Position numbers and translations under genes: made by a program. A stretch of DNA of 58,366 nt, taken from the NCBI GenBank assembly GCA_023398815.1, contig JAEWRW010000050.1, positions 1 through 58,366 on the forward strand, written 5' to 3'. Positions within the stretch are counted from its first letter, which is position 1; every line of letters starts with the position of its first letter. Below the pieces are notes generated by a model, which did no database searches, had not been told where the DNA came from, and saw only the letters and a list, made by a program, of their open reading frames with translations. The stretch comes from Bacillota bacterium. Lineage in GTDB: Bacteria > Bacillota > Clostridia > Christensenellales > UMGS416. This document shows, in pieces, positions 49,013-58,110 of the stretch.

Positions 49013-51399
49013 TGAAACGGCGGCACAAACTGACCACCAAGATCGTGCTGCCGGCCATCCTGGTCATGACGGTTGTGCAGATGATGCTGACCGCCGTGAC
49101 GGTGGTGGACGTCCACATCGATATGCGCAGCGAGATCGACACCGAAGCGCAGGAGTTGCTGAATATTGCCGAGGCGGCCACGCGCGACGCCTTTTGGAGC
49201 TACAACGAGCCCAGCCTGCAAACGTTGGGGCAAAGTCTCCTGCAGTATGAGGACGTTGCCCGTGTCACCCTGCTCGATGACACCGGGGCGGTGATGTTTG
49301 CCAGCGCCAAGCAGGGGGAGCAGTATGGGGAAAAGTACCTGCTGCCGGTCTATGACCGCACGGTGACCTATGAGGGGAAGGACATTGGCACCATTCGCCT
49401 GGTGTACACCACGGCCATCGCCAACGCCAGAGTGACGCAAGCAACCACGCTGAACCTGTGGCGCGCCCTGCTGGTGCTGGCGGTGGTGGCGGCTTTCACC
49501 CTGCTGGTGATGAGGAAGGTGACCCAGTCCATCGCCGCCATTGCGGAGGGTGTCCATGCCTATGCCTCCGGCGACGTGACCGCGCGCATTGAGGTGCAGG
49601 GCAACGACGAGGTGGGGGAGTTGGCTGGCCACATCAACGCCCTCTTTGACACCGTGACGGGCGCCAGTGCCCGCCTTTCGGCCAACTACCAGGAGATGGC
49701 CTACAGCCGGGAGGCCCTGCGCCTTTCGGAGGAGCGGCTGCGCTATGCGGTGGAAGGCTCCAACGACGCGCTGTGGGATTGGAACCTGACGACCGGTGAG
49801 TTCTTCCTTTCGCCCCGGGGCGTGCAGATGCTGGGCCTGCCCGAGGACCGGACGGTGACGCTGCCGCTGTGGCTGGCCGCGGTGCTGGAGGAGGACCGCG
49901 CGGCGCTGCAGCTCTTCCTGCAGCGGTTGCGCCTGGGCGAGCAGGAGGGCGGCGAGCATATGTTCCGTGCCCAGCAGCCAGATGGCGAGCTGCGCTGGCT
50001 CATCTGCCGGGGCAAGTACATCGCCGGGGTCGAGGGGCAGCCTGTGCGTGTGTCAGGCTTCTGCACCGACATCACTGAGCGCGTGCTGGCGGAGCGGTCC
50101 ATCAACCGTCTGGCTTACTACGACACCCTGACAGGCCTCAGCAACCGCGCGCGCCTGATGGAGCTGCTGCGCGAGACGCTGCGGAGTTTCTCCGGCAGCG
50201 GGGGTGCGCTGCTCTATGCCGACCTGGACAACTTCAAGAGTATCAACGACACCCGGGGCCACATGGTGGGCGACCGGTTGCTGGTGCAGTTGGCCGAGGC
50301 CATGGCAGGGGAACTCAACTGCGACGTGGTGTCCCGCTTGGGCGGCGACGAGTTCGTGCTCTTGCAGCGGGAGTGTTCGGCAGCCGACGCCGCCCGCCTG
50401 GCGGAGCAGCTCACCTCCCTGGTGCGCCGGCCCTGGCTCATCAGTGGCGAGGTATACACCATCACCTGCAGCGTGGGCATCACGCTCTTCCCCCAGGACG
50501 GGGCCGACGTCGACACGCTGCTGATGAACGCCGATCACGCGCTCTACCAGTGCAAGGACCGGGGACGGGACTGCTACCTCTTCTATGAGCAGAGCATGAA
50601 CGAACTTCTGGTGCGCAAGATCGACCTGCTGGCACAGATGCGCCAGAGTCTGGCGCGGGAGGAGTTTGTGCTGCACTACCAGCCCCAGTTTAGCCTGAAC
50701 GGCGGCGAGGTGGTGGGCGTGGAGGCACTGGTGCGGTGGCAGCACCCCACCCGCGGCCTGTTGCCGCCGGGGGAGTTCATCGCCCTGGCGGAGGAAAGCG
50801 GCCTCATCCTGCCCCTGGGCGAGCAGGTGCTGCGCAGTGCCTGCCGCCAGTCGGTGGCGTGGGAGGCAGAGGGGTTACCCAACCTCACGGTGGCGGTCAA
50901 CATCTCGGCCCGGCAGTTCACCAACCCCCACCTGGTCGAGGATGTGCTCGCCATCCTGGGGGAGACGGGCATGCGGCCGGAGCTGCTGGAGTTGGAGATT
51001 ACCGAAAGCACGGCCATGGAGAACTTGGAGGCCACCATCGGGATCATCCGCCGGCTGCAGCAGTACGGCGTCTCCTTCTCGCTTGATGACTTCGGCACCG
51101 GCTACTCGTCGCTCAACTACCTCAAAAACCTGCCCATCAACCGCCTGAAGATCGACAAGCAATTCGTCAACAACGCCCGTGAGAACAACTTCGAGGCGGC
51201 GGTCATCCAGGCCGTCATTCAGATTGCCCACAACCGCAACCTCATCGTGGTGGCCGAGGGCATCGAGACCGAGGAGCAGCAGCAGGTGCTGGGGCGCTTC
51301 CAGTGCGACCAGGTGCAGGGTTACCTCTTCAGCCGCCCGCTGCCCCCCGCGCTGGTGGAGGGCCGCATCCGTGGGCACCTGCAGCCACAAGGTGCATAG
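49009..51399 (+). CDS. Membrane GGDEF-EAL cyclic-di-GMP enzyme with HAMP and PAS domains
   Basis: 796 residues: TM1 (11-33), extracytoplasmic domain of about 115 residues, TM2 (150-168), HAMP (170-225), PAS (240-360), GGDEF (368-525) and EAL (535-790). The diguanylate cyclase site is intact (RLGGDEFV, 445-449), but the product-inhibition I-site is absent (LNCD instead of R-x-x-D). The phosphodiesterase site is intact (EALVRW at 572, DDFGTGYSSLNYL). Both activities are therefore possible. ATGA-coupled to the binding lipoprotein, suggesting ligand-controlled c-di-GMP turnover. Confidence 0.94.
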   Translation: MMKRRHKLTTKIVLPAILVMTVVQMMLTAVTVVDVHIDMRSEIDTEAQELLNIAEAATRDAFWSYNEPSLQTLGQSLLQYEDVARVTLLDDTGAVMFASAKQGEQYGEKYLLPVYDRTVTYEGKDIGTIRLVYTTAIANARVTQATTLNLWRALLVLAVVAAFTLLVMRKVTQSIAAIAEGVHAYASGDVTARIEVQGNDEVGELAGHINALFDTVTGASARLSANYQEMAYSREALRLSEERLRYAVEGSNDALWDWNLTTGEFFLSPRGVQMLGLPEDRTVTLPLWLAAVLEEDRAALQLFLQRLRLGEQEGGEHMFRAQQPDGELRWLICRGKYIAGVEGQPVRVSGFCTDITERVLAERSINRLAYYDTLTGLSNRARLMELLRETLRSFSGSGGALLYADLDNFKSINDTRGHMVGDRLLVQLAEAMAGELNCDVVSRLGGDEFVLLQRECSAADAARLAEQLTSLVRRPWLISGEVYTITCSVGITLFPQDGADVDTLLMNADHALYQCKDRGRDCYLFYEQSMNELLVRKIDLLAQMRQSLAREEFVLHYQPQFSLNGGEVVGVEALVRWQHPTRGLLPPGEFIALAEESGLILPLGEQVLRSACRQSVAWEAEGLPNLTVAVNISARQFTNPHLVEDVLAILGETGMRPELLELEITESTAMENLEATIGIIRRLQQYGVSFSLDDFGTGYSSLNYLKNLPINRLKIDKQFVNNARENNFEAAVIQAVIQIAHNRNLIVVAEGIETEEQQQVLGRFQCDQVQGYLFSRPLPPALVEGRIRGHLQPQGA

Positions 51400-51559
51400 A
51401 CCAATTCCCTTATTGTAAATGGTCCTCTTTCAGAGATCATAACGGGTGCAGCCAGTTGCCCCGGCCGGCGGGAAGGCGGCGCTGCGGTGTGCCCGGTTCT
51501 TCCCCATGGGGGACTGCTTCCGGGCGTAGGCATGAGTGTCGGCCAATTTCCGCAGTAGG

Positions 51560-51928
51560 TTAGTCCGTACTTTCCATCCCTTGCGGCGAAAAGGAACAGG
51601 CTTGCTTTCCCCATTCGTTGATGGCCTCCAGCGCCGGCAGCAGAACCTTGCAGCTCTCCGTGATGGAGTACTCCACATGGGGTGGGATTTTGCTGTGTTC
51701 CGTGCGGCGCACCAATCCATGCAGCTCCAGCACCTGAAGCGACCGCGTCAGCATAATGTTAGTAATGCCGCGGAGATGGCGCTTCAGTTGGTTGTAGCGC
51801 ATACTCTCGTGCTGAGACAGCTCCCAGATGATGGCCATCCGCCACTTGCCACCCAGGATATCCAATGCCTGGATCATCGGGCATTTCTCATAAAAATAGG
51901 GCTTGGTCTCACATTGCTGTGTGTTCAT
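51560..51928 (-). CDS. HxlR family transcriptional regulator
   Basis: 122 residues. The family pattern CPMIQALDILGGKWRMAIIW, then LKRHLRGITNIMLTRSLQVLELHGLVRR and VEYSITESCKVLLPAL, is a complete MarR-like winged helix; a Cys near the N-terminus (residue 16) could sense redox or electrophiles. AAGGAGG precedes the ATG. Divergent from a nitroreductase, the common target of such regulators. Confidence 0.94.
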   Translation of the reverse strand: MNTQQCETKPYFYEKCPMIQALDILGGKWRMAIIWELSQHESMRYNQLKRHLRGITNIMLTRSLQVLELHGLVRRTEHSKIPPHVEYSITESCKVLLPALEAINEWGKQACSFSPQGMESTD

Positions 51929-51997
51929 GTCAGCCTCCTTGCGGCCAGGGAACAAAAATGTGCGTACTTCTTGTTTGTGTTCTGGTTCGCTATACTC

Positions 51998-52026
51998 ATT
52001 ATCATCTTGCAGAGACTCGCAGTCAA
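51998..52026 (-). promoter_or_regulatory. Promoter of the hxlR-family gene
   Basis: Minus strand TTGACT (52026-52021), 17-base spacer, GATAAT (52003-51998). The plus-strand promoter of the nitroreductase (TTCTTG at 51968, TATACT at 51991-51996) overlaps it, so one regulator could control both. Confidence 0.75.
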
Positions 52027-52045
52027 CGCGAAATGGGAGGTCACC

Positions 52046-52567
52046 ATGCAGTACGAAGAACTCATCCGCGCCAGGTTTTCTGTTCGGAAATTCCAAGACA
52101 GGCCGGTGAAACCGCAACAACTGAATGCCATTCTGGAGGCCGGCCGGATCGCGCCAACGGCGGGGAACCGCCAACCCCAGCGAATTCTGGTGGTGCAGGG
52201 CAGGGAAGGGCTGGAGAAGATGAAGCAATGCACGCCCTGCCACTTTGACGCACCGCTGATCCTCCTCGTCTGCTACGACCGCACGGTGGTGGCCAAGAAC
52301 AGCTTTGGCGACAAACGCACCTACGGCACGGTGGACGCCAGCATTGTGCTGACACAGATGATGCTGGAAGCGCATGACCAGGGCTTGGGCACGGTGTGGG
52401 TCGGGCTCTTTGACCCCCAGCGGCTCGCCCAATGCTTTCACATTCCCGAGCAGTATGAGATTTTGAGTTTGATGCCCATCGGTTACCCGGCTGCGGACGC
52501 TGCGCCCAGCCCCATGCATTTTGACAAGCACCCCATGGAGCACACGGTGTTCCACGAATCGTTTTAA
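52046..52567 (+). CDS. Nitroreductase family protein
   Basis: 173 residues. FMN-binding N-terminus ARFSVRKFQDRPV, the middle GRIAPTAGNRQPQRILVV and the C-terminal GLGTVWVGLFDPQRLAQCF place it in the NfsA/FRP-like nitroreductases of small size. Uses NAD(P)H to reduce nitro compounds, quinones or similar electrophiles. GGGAGG precedes the ATG at 52046. Divergently transcribed from the HxlR gene over a 117-base region. Confidence 0.93.
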   Translation: MQYEELIRARFSVRKFQDRPVKPQQLNAILEAGRIAPTAGNRQPQRILVVQGREGLEKMKQCTPCHFDAPLILLVCYDRTVVAKNSFGDKRTYGTVDASIVLTQMMLEAHDQGLGTVWVGLFDPQRLAQCFHIPEQYEILSLMPIGYPAADAAPSPMHFDKHPMEHTVFHESF

Positions 52568-52684
52568 CGCCGGTGACGGGCAGCGCAGAATGGTTCGTGT
52601 ATGTTTGCCGCAAAGCGAAGCGCCGCGTTTCTCTTGGCTTCGGTGGCTGAAAAATTAGGAAATGACAGCAGTGCCGCTCCACAA

Positions 52685-52713
52685 TTGACTTGCCCGCGCC
52701 GCTGGCGTATACT
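52685..52713 (+). promoter_or_regulatory. Promoter of the secreted protein / secDF unit
   Basis: TTGACT (52685-52690), 17-base spacer, TATACT (52708-52713). Confidence 0.8.
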
Positions 52714-52745
52714 TCACTCACAAACCAAAGAAAGGCGTTGGCTCT

Positions 52746-53099
52746 ATGCCCAAACGCAAAGCGCTGGCCATGTTGGTCGCCGCGGTGTTCATCGCGGCGT
52801 TTTTTGCCATGCCAGCGCTTGCGATGGTGGAGGAGCGCCCCGCCGCCGACGAGCGGGACAACGCCCAGACGATGAGTCTGCACCCGCCGGTCTATGCCCT
52901 GTTGCAGGATGGCCAGCGGTTCTTCTCAGTGGATCGCCTGCCCCGGCGCACGCTGGGGCGGCTGTTGGCCCAGCCCATGGCACTCATGGGCTTGTCTCCC
53001 GTTTCCTACCCCATTGGCACCGCACGGCCCGACCCGCCGGCCCCGCCGGTGCGCGGCCTGTGTACCCCGCTGGGTGCGTTGGCGCCCCCGGCCCTGTGA
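52746..53099 (+). CDS. Small exported protein of unknown function
   Basis: 117 residues with a signal peptide (ALAMLVAAVFIAAFFAMPALA) and a short mature domain that ends in a Pro-rich stretch (RPDPPAPPVRGLCTPLGALAPP). AAAG-AAAGG lies before the ATG. Not recognised. It sits 42 bases before secD and shares its promoter, which suggests a cell-envelope or export link, but only by position. Confidence 0.65.
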   Translation: MPKRKALAMLVAAVFIAAFFAMPALAMVEERPAADERDNAQTMSLHPPVYALLQDGQRFFSVDRLPRRTLGRLLAQPMALMGLSPVSYPIGTARPDPPAPPVRGLCTPLGALAPPAL

Positions 53100-53141
53100 C
53101 CGCACCCCCGATCCCCCACTCCACAGCGAAAGGAAATTGTG

Positions 53142-54428
53142 ATGAAAGGCAAAAAGTGGCATTTTTTTGTCATGGCCGCGGTCATTCTGGTGCTGGGCTA
53201 CGTGTCCTTCTTCGGCCTGAAGATCCCGATCGGGCGCTATGACTTCACCGTCAAGGGCTCCGGCGATATGCGCTTTGGCATCGACATCCGCGGCGGCGTG
53301 GACGCCGTGTACCAGGCCAAGGATCTGAACCGCACGCCTACCAGCGACGAGCTGGAGAGCGCGCGTACGGTCATTGAGACCCGCCTGGACCAGAATAACA
53401 TTCTGGATCGTGACGTGACCATCGACAAGGACAACGGCTACATCCTCGTGCGCTTCCCTTGGAAGAGCACCGAAACCGACTTTGACCCGCAGAAGGCCAT
53501 TGCCGAGCTGGGCGAGACGGCCAAGCTCACCTTCCGCGACCCGGACGGCAACACGGTGGTGGACGGCACCAACGTGGATACCGCCGTCGTTGTCACCGAC
53601 AACGAGCATGGCGGCTATGCCGTCAGTCTCAAGTTCAACGCTCAGGGTGCTAAGGATTTCTCCACGGCCACGGCCAAGCTCGTGGGCCAGCCCATGTCCA
53701 TCTACATGGACGAGACCGAGGTCTCCTCGCCTACTGTCAATGAGGCCATCACCGGCGGCGACGCCATCATCTCCGGCGGCACCGGCGGCTTCAGCTACGA
53801 CGAGGCCAAGGACCTGGCCAACAAGATCAACTCCGGCGCGTTGCCCTTCTCCATGGAGACGAAGAACAACTCCGTCATCACCCCCACGCTGGGCAGCGGT
53901 GCCTTGGAGACCATGGTGAAGGCGGGCCTGGTGGCGTTCGGGCTCATCTGCCTGTTCCTCATCGCCGTCTACCGGTTGCCGGGCGTGGTAGCCTGTCTGG
54001 CGCTGCTGCTGCAGGTGTCCGGTCAGCTCCTGGCCCTATCGCTGCCGCAGATCACCGTGACCTTGCCGGGCATCGCGGCCATCATCCTCTCCATCGGCAT
54101 GGGCGTGGATGCCAACATCATCATCTCCGAGCGCATCGCTGAGGAGATGCGCAAGGGTAAGCGCCTGCGCTCGGCCATCGAAACAGGCTTCCAGCAGGCG
54201 TTCTCGTCGGTCTTTGACGGTAACATCACCGTCATGATCGTCTCGGTCATCCTGATGATCCTGGGTTCGGGCGCCATGCTCTCCTTTGCCTACTCGCTGC
54301 TGACGGGCGTCATCCTGAACTTCGTGGCCGGCGTCGTGTCCTCGCGTGTCATGATCCGGTCGCTGAGCCTCTTCCAGCCGTTGCAGCACAACTCGTGGTA
54401 CATGAAAGGGAGGAAGGCTGCCGCATGA
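53142..54428 (+). CDS. secD: Protein translocase subunit SecD
   Basis: 428 residues. TM1 near the N-terminus, then the periplasmic P1 domain beginning MRFGIDIRGGVDAVYQ (the D1 motif, normally LGLDLRGG), and six-helix RND domain with GIAAIILSIGMGVDANIIISERI (the D4 Asp on helix 4). Only about 430 residues, like Gram-positive SecD. AAAGGAA precedes the ATG at 53142. SecF follows with an ATGA overlap. Drives late steps of Sec protein export with proton motive force. Confidence 0.95.
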   Translation: MKGKKWHFFVMAAVILVLGYVSFFGLKIPIGRYDFTVKGSGDMRFGIDIRGGVDAVYQAKDLNRTPTSDELESARTVIETRLDQNNILDRDVTIDKDNGYILVRFPWKSTETDFDPQKAIAELGETAKLTFRDPDGNTVVDGTNVDTAVVVTDNEHGGYAVSLKFNAQGAKDFSTATAKLVGQPMSIYMDETEVSSPTVNEAITGGDAIISGGTGGFSYDEAKDLANKINSGALPFSMETKNNSVITPTLGSGALETMVKAGLVAFGLICLFLIAVYRLPGVVACLALLLQVSGQLLALSLPQITVTLPGIAAIILSIGMGVDANIIISERIAEEMRKGKRLRSAIETGFQQAFSSVFDGNITVMIVSVILMILGSGAMLSFAYSLLTGVILNFVAGVVSSRVMIRSLSLFQPLQHNSWYMKGRKAAA

Positions 54429-55357
54429 AGACGATCAAGTTTTACGAAAAGCGCCACATCTACTTCATCATCTCGGGGCTGATCTTCCTGGCGGGCATCG
54501 TGGCCATCTTCATCAATGGCGTACAGCTCGACATCCAGTTTAAGGGCGGCGCCATCCTGAAGTACTCCTTCGCTGGCACGATCGACCACGACAAGGTGTC
54601 CAGCACCGTGGAGGACACCCTCAATCGTTTGGTGGATGTGCAGGAGTCCAGCGACCTCTCCACCGATGCCAAGCGGCTGGTGCTGAACCTGGCCGGTGAC
54701 TACGGCCTCTCGGGTGAGGAGCAGACCAAGCTGGACACGGCCCTGAAGGCGGCCTTCCCCGACAACAGCCTCTCCCTGCAGGAGACGTCACTGGTGGAGC
54801 CGTTCTTCGGCCACCGGTTCCTGCGCAACGGTATCCTTGCGCTGGTGTTGTCGTCGGTGCTCATCGTCCTCTATGTCTGGCTGCGTTTCCGGCGTATCAA
54901 CGGCCTGTCGGCCGGCGTGATGGCGCTGGTGTCGCTGTTCCACGATGTGCTGGTGGTGTTCTTTACTTGCGTCATTTTCAAGATTCCGTTGGGTGATTCG
55001 TTCATCGCCGTTGCTCTGACGATTCTTGGTTACTCCATCAACGACACCATCGTCATCTACGACCGCATCCGCGAGAACGCCCGCCTCAACGCTCACCAGC
55101 CGGCAGAGGAGCTCATCAACCGCTCCATCAGCCAGTCGCTGACACGCTCCATCTACACCAACCTGTGCGTGACCGTTTCCATCCTGTTGGTGTACGTCTT
55201 CGCTGTAGCTGGTTCCATCGATTCCATCCAGAGCTTCGCTCTGCCGATGGTCATCGGTTCCATCAGCGGTTGCTACTCCACCATCTGCATCGCCGGTCCC
55301 CTGTGGGCCATGTGGCAGAAGCACAAGGAACGCAAGCGCAACGCGCTTGTCGCGTAG
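54425..55357 (+). CDS. secF: Protein translocase subunit SecF
   Basis: 310 residues: N-terminal helix (residues about 10-30), then a short P1-like loop with QFKGGAILKYSF, and five C-terminal helices with ALTILGYSINDTIVIYDRIREN, the conserved SecF signature. ATG overlaps the SecD stop (ATGA). The stop codon is the left end of repeat R9. Confidence 0.95.
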   Translation: MKTIKFYEKRHIYFIISGLIFLAGIVAIFINGVQLDIQFKGGAILKYSFAGTIDHDKVSSTVEDTLNRLVDVQESSDLSTDAKRLVLNLAGDYGLSGEEQTKLDTALKAAFPDNSLSLQETSLVEPFFGHRFLRNGILALVLSSVLIVLYVWLRFRRINGLSAGVMALVSLFHDVLVVFFTCVIFKIPLGDSFIAVALTILGYSINDTIVIYDRIRENARLNAHQPAEELINRSISQSLTRSIYTNLCVTVSILLVYVFAVAGSIDSIQSFALPMVIGSISGCYSTICIAGPLWAMWQKHKERKRNALVA

Positions 55358-55625
55358 CTGGCGCTACGCGTTCGCGGCACTCGCTTCGCGTCTGCCGCGA
55401 GTTCCATCGCCTTTGCCGCTTTGCGACAAAGGCGAGAAGGAGTGCTCGATTCAAATGCACGTTGCCGCCCGACGCACATGTCGCCGGGCGGCTTCTTGAT
55501 TCTCTGCTCGTATGAACCACCCCGGGAGATAGGGAGACGCGCCTGCGGGCGGGATGGGCTGTGTGCCACGTACGGGGTATTTCATGCCGCTGCGGGATGA
55601 ACCCGCGACGCGGCTACGTGAGCGC
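55355..55625 (+). repeat. Intergenic composite repeat R9
   Basis: Starts at the secF stop with GCTGGCGCTACGCGTTCGCGGC. Hallmark hairpin 55464-55471 with 55485-55492 around ACGCACATGTCGC, then CGCCTGCGGGCG, and the GATGAACCCGCGACGCGGC end motif shared with the partial copy at 16.3 kb. Confidence 0.7.
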
Positions 55626-55659
55626 AGTGCGCTCCCTTGCTGTCAAGGCATACACATGC

Positions 55660-55830
55660 GTCTTTGCGCTACGCGTTTGCACCGGCCACTGACGCGACCG
55701 TCGCGAGAGTGGAGAACTCTATGCAATTATAGATCCGCCCCTTGACACATATGTCGTCAAGGGGCGGATCTTTTTGAATCGTGCCGGGATTTTCGGCGAA
55801 GGCGGCACCGCTTGCGCAGAGAGAGGAGCT
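55660..55830 (+). repeat. Intergenic composite repeat R10 (partial)
   Basis: A second, tandem copy of the same family with the TGACGCGACCGTCGCGAG module and the hallmark hairpin (55732-55746 with 55756-55770), which here is followed by TTTTT. Confidence 0.6.
55732..55775 (+). terminator. Intrinsic terminator formed by the hallmark hairpin of R10
   Basis: 15-bp perfect stem GATCCGCCCCTTGAC/GTCAAGGGGCGGATC with the family loop ACATATGTC, directly followed by TTTTT. Confidence 0.85.
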
Positions 55831-55876
55831 ACGTACCGCAGGCGCGCTTCATCTTGGGCGAATGAATCGCTTGCAC

Positions 55877-56293
55877 TTACATCTCCTTCTCGTATTTGCT
55901 CATCAGGTATAGACCGATGACGTTATACACCAGGAACACGCCTACAACGACCAGCGTCACCCACAGCGGAGCAGAGATGAAGATGGTGAGCCAGGCAATG
56001 CCCATGATGAGCCATTGGGTGATGTCCCCGGCCCGCGCCTTGGCGCGGTTGCGGATCATGGTATTCCGCTCGTCATGCTGCTCAATTTCATTCTGCTTGG
56101 CCAGCTCGGGGTGTTTGTGCTCCATCCGCACCATCACGAGGCGGGAGATGCTCATCCCCACAAGGCCCGCTCCAATGCCGATCAGAGTACCGCTGACGAC
56201 TTTCCATTCCTCCACGCGGAACAGAAAGCTTGCCGCCGCGCAGCCAAGGCCGATCACCAGCGTTAACAGAGGGAGAAATTCTTTGCGCTTCAT
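55877..56293 (-). CDS. DUF2178-like membrane protein (partner of the XRE regulator)
   Basis: 138 residues with four hydrophobic helices in two pairs and the cytoplasmic loop KHPELAKQNEIEQHDERNTMIRN between. This EIEQxDERNxxIRxxAKxxA pattern is known from small membrane proteins (DUF2178 type) paired with XRE regulators. Starts within the regulator's stop (ATGA), so the two are translationally coupled. Confidence 0.82.
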   Translation of the reverse strand: MKRKEFLPLLTLVIGLGCAAASFLFRVEEWKVVSGTLIGIGAGLVGMSISRLVMVRMEHKHPELAKQNEIEQHDERNTMIRNRAKARAGDITQWLIMGIAWLTIFISAPLWVTLVVVGVFLVYNVIGLYLMSKYEKEM

Positions 56294-56493
56294 TGCTCAT
56301 CCTCCTCATAGAGAAACAGTTCTTCAATGGACAAACCGAAGTACCGGGCAATCTTGAACGCCAGCAGGATCGAGGGGTTGTATCGCCCATTTTCCAGCGA
56401 GCTGATGGTCTGGCGTGACACTTCCAGCGCCACCGCAAGATCCTCTTGCTTGATGTCTCGCTCCCGTCGCAGTTCTTCCAGTCGATTCTTCAC
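56290..56493 (-). CDS. XRE family transcriptional regulator (short, GTG start)
   Basis: 67 residues. NRLEELRRERDIKQEDLAVALEVSRQTISSLENGRYNPS is a complete helix-turn-helix, followed by LAFKIARYFGLSIEELFLYEE, the compact YgzD-like class. The GTG at 56493 follows GGGAGGTG by 5 bases. Operon with the membrane protein downstream: the second such regulator/membrane pair in this window. Confidence 0.93.
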   Translation of the reverse strand: MKNRLEELRRERDIKQEDLAVALEVSRQTISSLENGRYNPSILLAFKIARYFGLSIEELFLYEEDEQ

Positions 56494-56588
56494 CGGGTCA
56501 CCTCCCTTATTTGGAAAGCAAACTTTACATGCAGAGCATAGCATGGCCACGAAACCGTGTCAAGCGTGCTTTCCATTGCTCGGTTTTG

Positions 56589-56618
56589 TTGTTCTCTCCG
56601 TTTGCCCAATGGTATAAT
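56589..56618 (+). promoter_or_regulatory. Promoter of the nucleoside hydrolase gene
   Basis: TTGTTC (56589-56594), 18-base spacer, TATAAT (56613-56618). The mRNA would start just before 56630, excluding upstream in-frame starts. Confidence 0.78.
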
Positions 56619-56660
56619 GAACCGATGCCGGCGCCAGCCGGCCAACGGGGAGGGAATACA

Positions 56661-57578
56661 ATGGATAACGAACGGCTGCTGCGCCGTCTGCAACGGCCCA
56701 CAGGCCCGGTGGACGTGGTGCTGGACACCGACTGTTACAACGAGATCGACGACCAATACGCGCTGAGCTACCTGCTGCACGCGGGCGAGAAGCTACGGCC
56801 CCAGGCCATCTACGCCGCGCCGTTCTTCAATGCCAACTCCAGCGGCCCCGAGGACGGCATGGAGCGCAGCTACGACGAGATTCTGCACCTGCTGCGGCTC
56901 TGCGGGCGCGCGGAGCTTGAGCCGGTGGTGTACAAGGGCTCCCGCGGGTACCTGGTGGATGAGAGCACGCCCCAGCCATCCCCGGCGGCGGAGGATCTGT
57001 GCCGTCGCGCCATGGCCCACAGCGAGGAGGAGCCGCTGTATGTCGTGGCCATCGGGGCCATCACCAACGTGGCTTCGGCCCTGCTGATGCAGCCCGAAAT
57101 CAAGGAGCGCATCGTCCTCGTCTGGCTAGGCGGCACGGCGCTGGATTGGCCCCACAACAAGGAGTTCAACCTGATTCAGGATGTGGCCGCGGCGCGCATC
57201 GTGTTTGGCTGTGGTGTGCCGCTGGTGCAGCTGCCCTGTGCCGGCGTGGTGGATCGCTTCACCGTGTCCGGCCCGGAGCTGGAGCACTGGTTCCGGGGCC
57301 GCAATGCCCTGTGTGATTACCTCGCGGACCATACCATTGAGGAGGCCGAGTCCTATGCCAAGGGTAAGCCCTGGAGCCGTGTCATCTGGGATGTGACGGC
57401 GGTGGCCTGGATGCTGGATGAAAAAGGCCGCTTGCTGGAAGACCGGCTGGAGCACAGCCCCATTCCTCAATACGACGGTCACTGGAGCCGCGACAACACC
57501 CGGCACTTCTACCGCTATGTCTACCATGTCAACCGCGACGCGCTGCTGGAGGATCTGGTCACCCGGCTGACGCGCTAG
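56661..57578 (+). CDS. Nucleoside hydrolase family protein
   Basis: 305 residues. The calcium/ribose site VVLDTDCYNEIDDQYALSYLL corresponds to the family D-T-D-x-x-x-D-D motif with an insertion-free spacing; LYVVAIGAITNVASALL and KEFNLIQDVAAARIVF follow the IunH fold, and the C-terminal VIWDVTAVAWML carries the catalytic-side Asp. Probably an N-ribohydrolase for nucleosides or a related furanoside. GGGAGGG precedes the ATG at 56661. The stop is followed directly by repeat R11. Confidence 0.88.
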   Translation: MDNERLLRRLQRPTGPVDVVLDTDCYNEIDDQYALSYLLHAGEKLRPQAIYAAPFFNANSSGPEDGMERSYDEILHLLRLCGRAELEPVVYKGSRGYLVDESTPQPSPAAEDLCRRAMAHSEEEPLYVVAIGAITNVASALLMQPEIKERIVLVWLGGTALDWPHNKEFNLIQDVAAARIVFGCGVPLVQLPCAGVVDRFTVSGPELEHWFRGRNALCDYLADHTIEEAESYAKGKPWSRVIWDVTAVAWMLDEKGRLLEDRLEHSPIPQYDGHWSRDNTRHFYRYVYHVNRDALLEDLVTRLTR

Positions 57579-57831
57579 AAACTTTCGCGTCTGCCGCTGT
57601 TGCGACAGCCGCGATTTGGAGGGCTTGTTCTCGTGATAGCAAGATCGGTCGGCGCACAGGTCGCCGACCGATCACAAATTGCAGCTCTCATGCGAGCGTC
57701 TAAGGATACGTTGCGCCTGCGGGCGGAGTTTTCTTTCCTGCTCGCTATGACATTTCCCTTCCTCCCGCCGAATGAATCGGCGGGAGGTTCATCATTCTTT
57801 GCCCGTTCCAGGGGTTTGCAGACACTCTGGG
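57579..57831 (+). repeat. Intergenic composite repeat R11 (short form)
   Basis: Nearly co-linear with R2: starts ACTTTCGCGTCTGCCGC four bases after the stop codon. Hallmark hairpin 57643-57654 with 57662-57673 (12 bp), CGCCTGCGGGCG, GAATGAATCGG, ending GACACTCTGG. Behind it (57838-57930) lie a GGCCGC...GCGGCC hairpin and a GCAACGC-TTT-GCGTTGC hairpin, also seen in other copies. Confidence 0.7.
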
Positions 57832-58012
57832 GCCGCCGTATTTTTGTGCGGCCTTCTGATTTTCTGAGTGCTCCATCGCAACGCTTTGCGTTGCCATTTC
57901 TCCGCCTCGCCCGCATCCGGCGGGCTGGTTGCAGCCAGGCTTCAACCCGGCGTCGTCGCTGCTTGCCCATGCAACCAGGGCGCGGGGGTAATACCCCATC
58001 GCAATTTTGTTG

Positions 58013-58041
58013 TTGACACTAGCCTACGAACCGTGTAATAT
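58013..58041 (+). promoter_or_regulatory. rRNA operon promoter P1
   Basis: Perfect TTGACA (58013-58018), 17-base spacer, TAATAT (58036-58041). Confidence 0.8.
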
Positions 58042-58110
58042 AACCCCTTGCCGGCCAATCCGGCGCCGCCCAACTGCCAAAGATCGACAAACAAAATAAG
58101 CAAATGTCGG

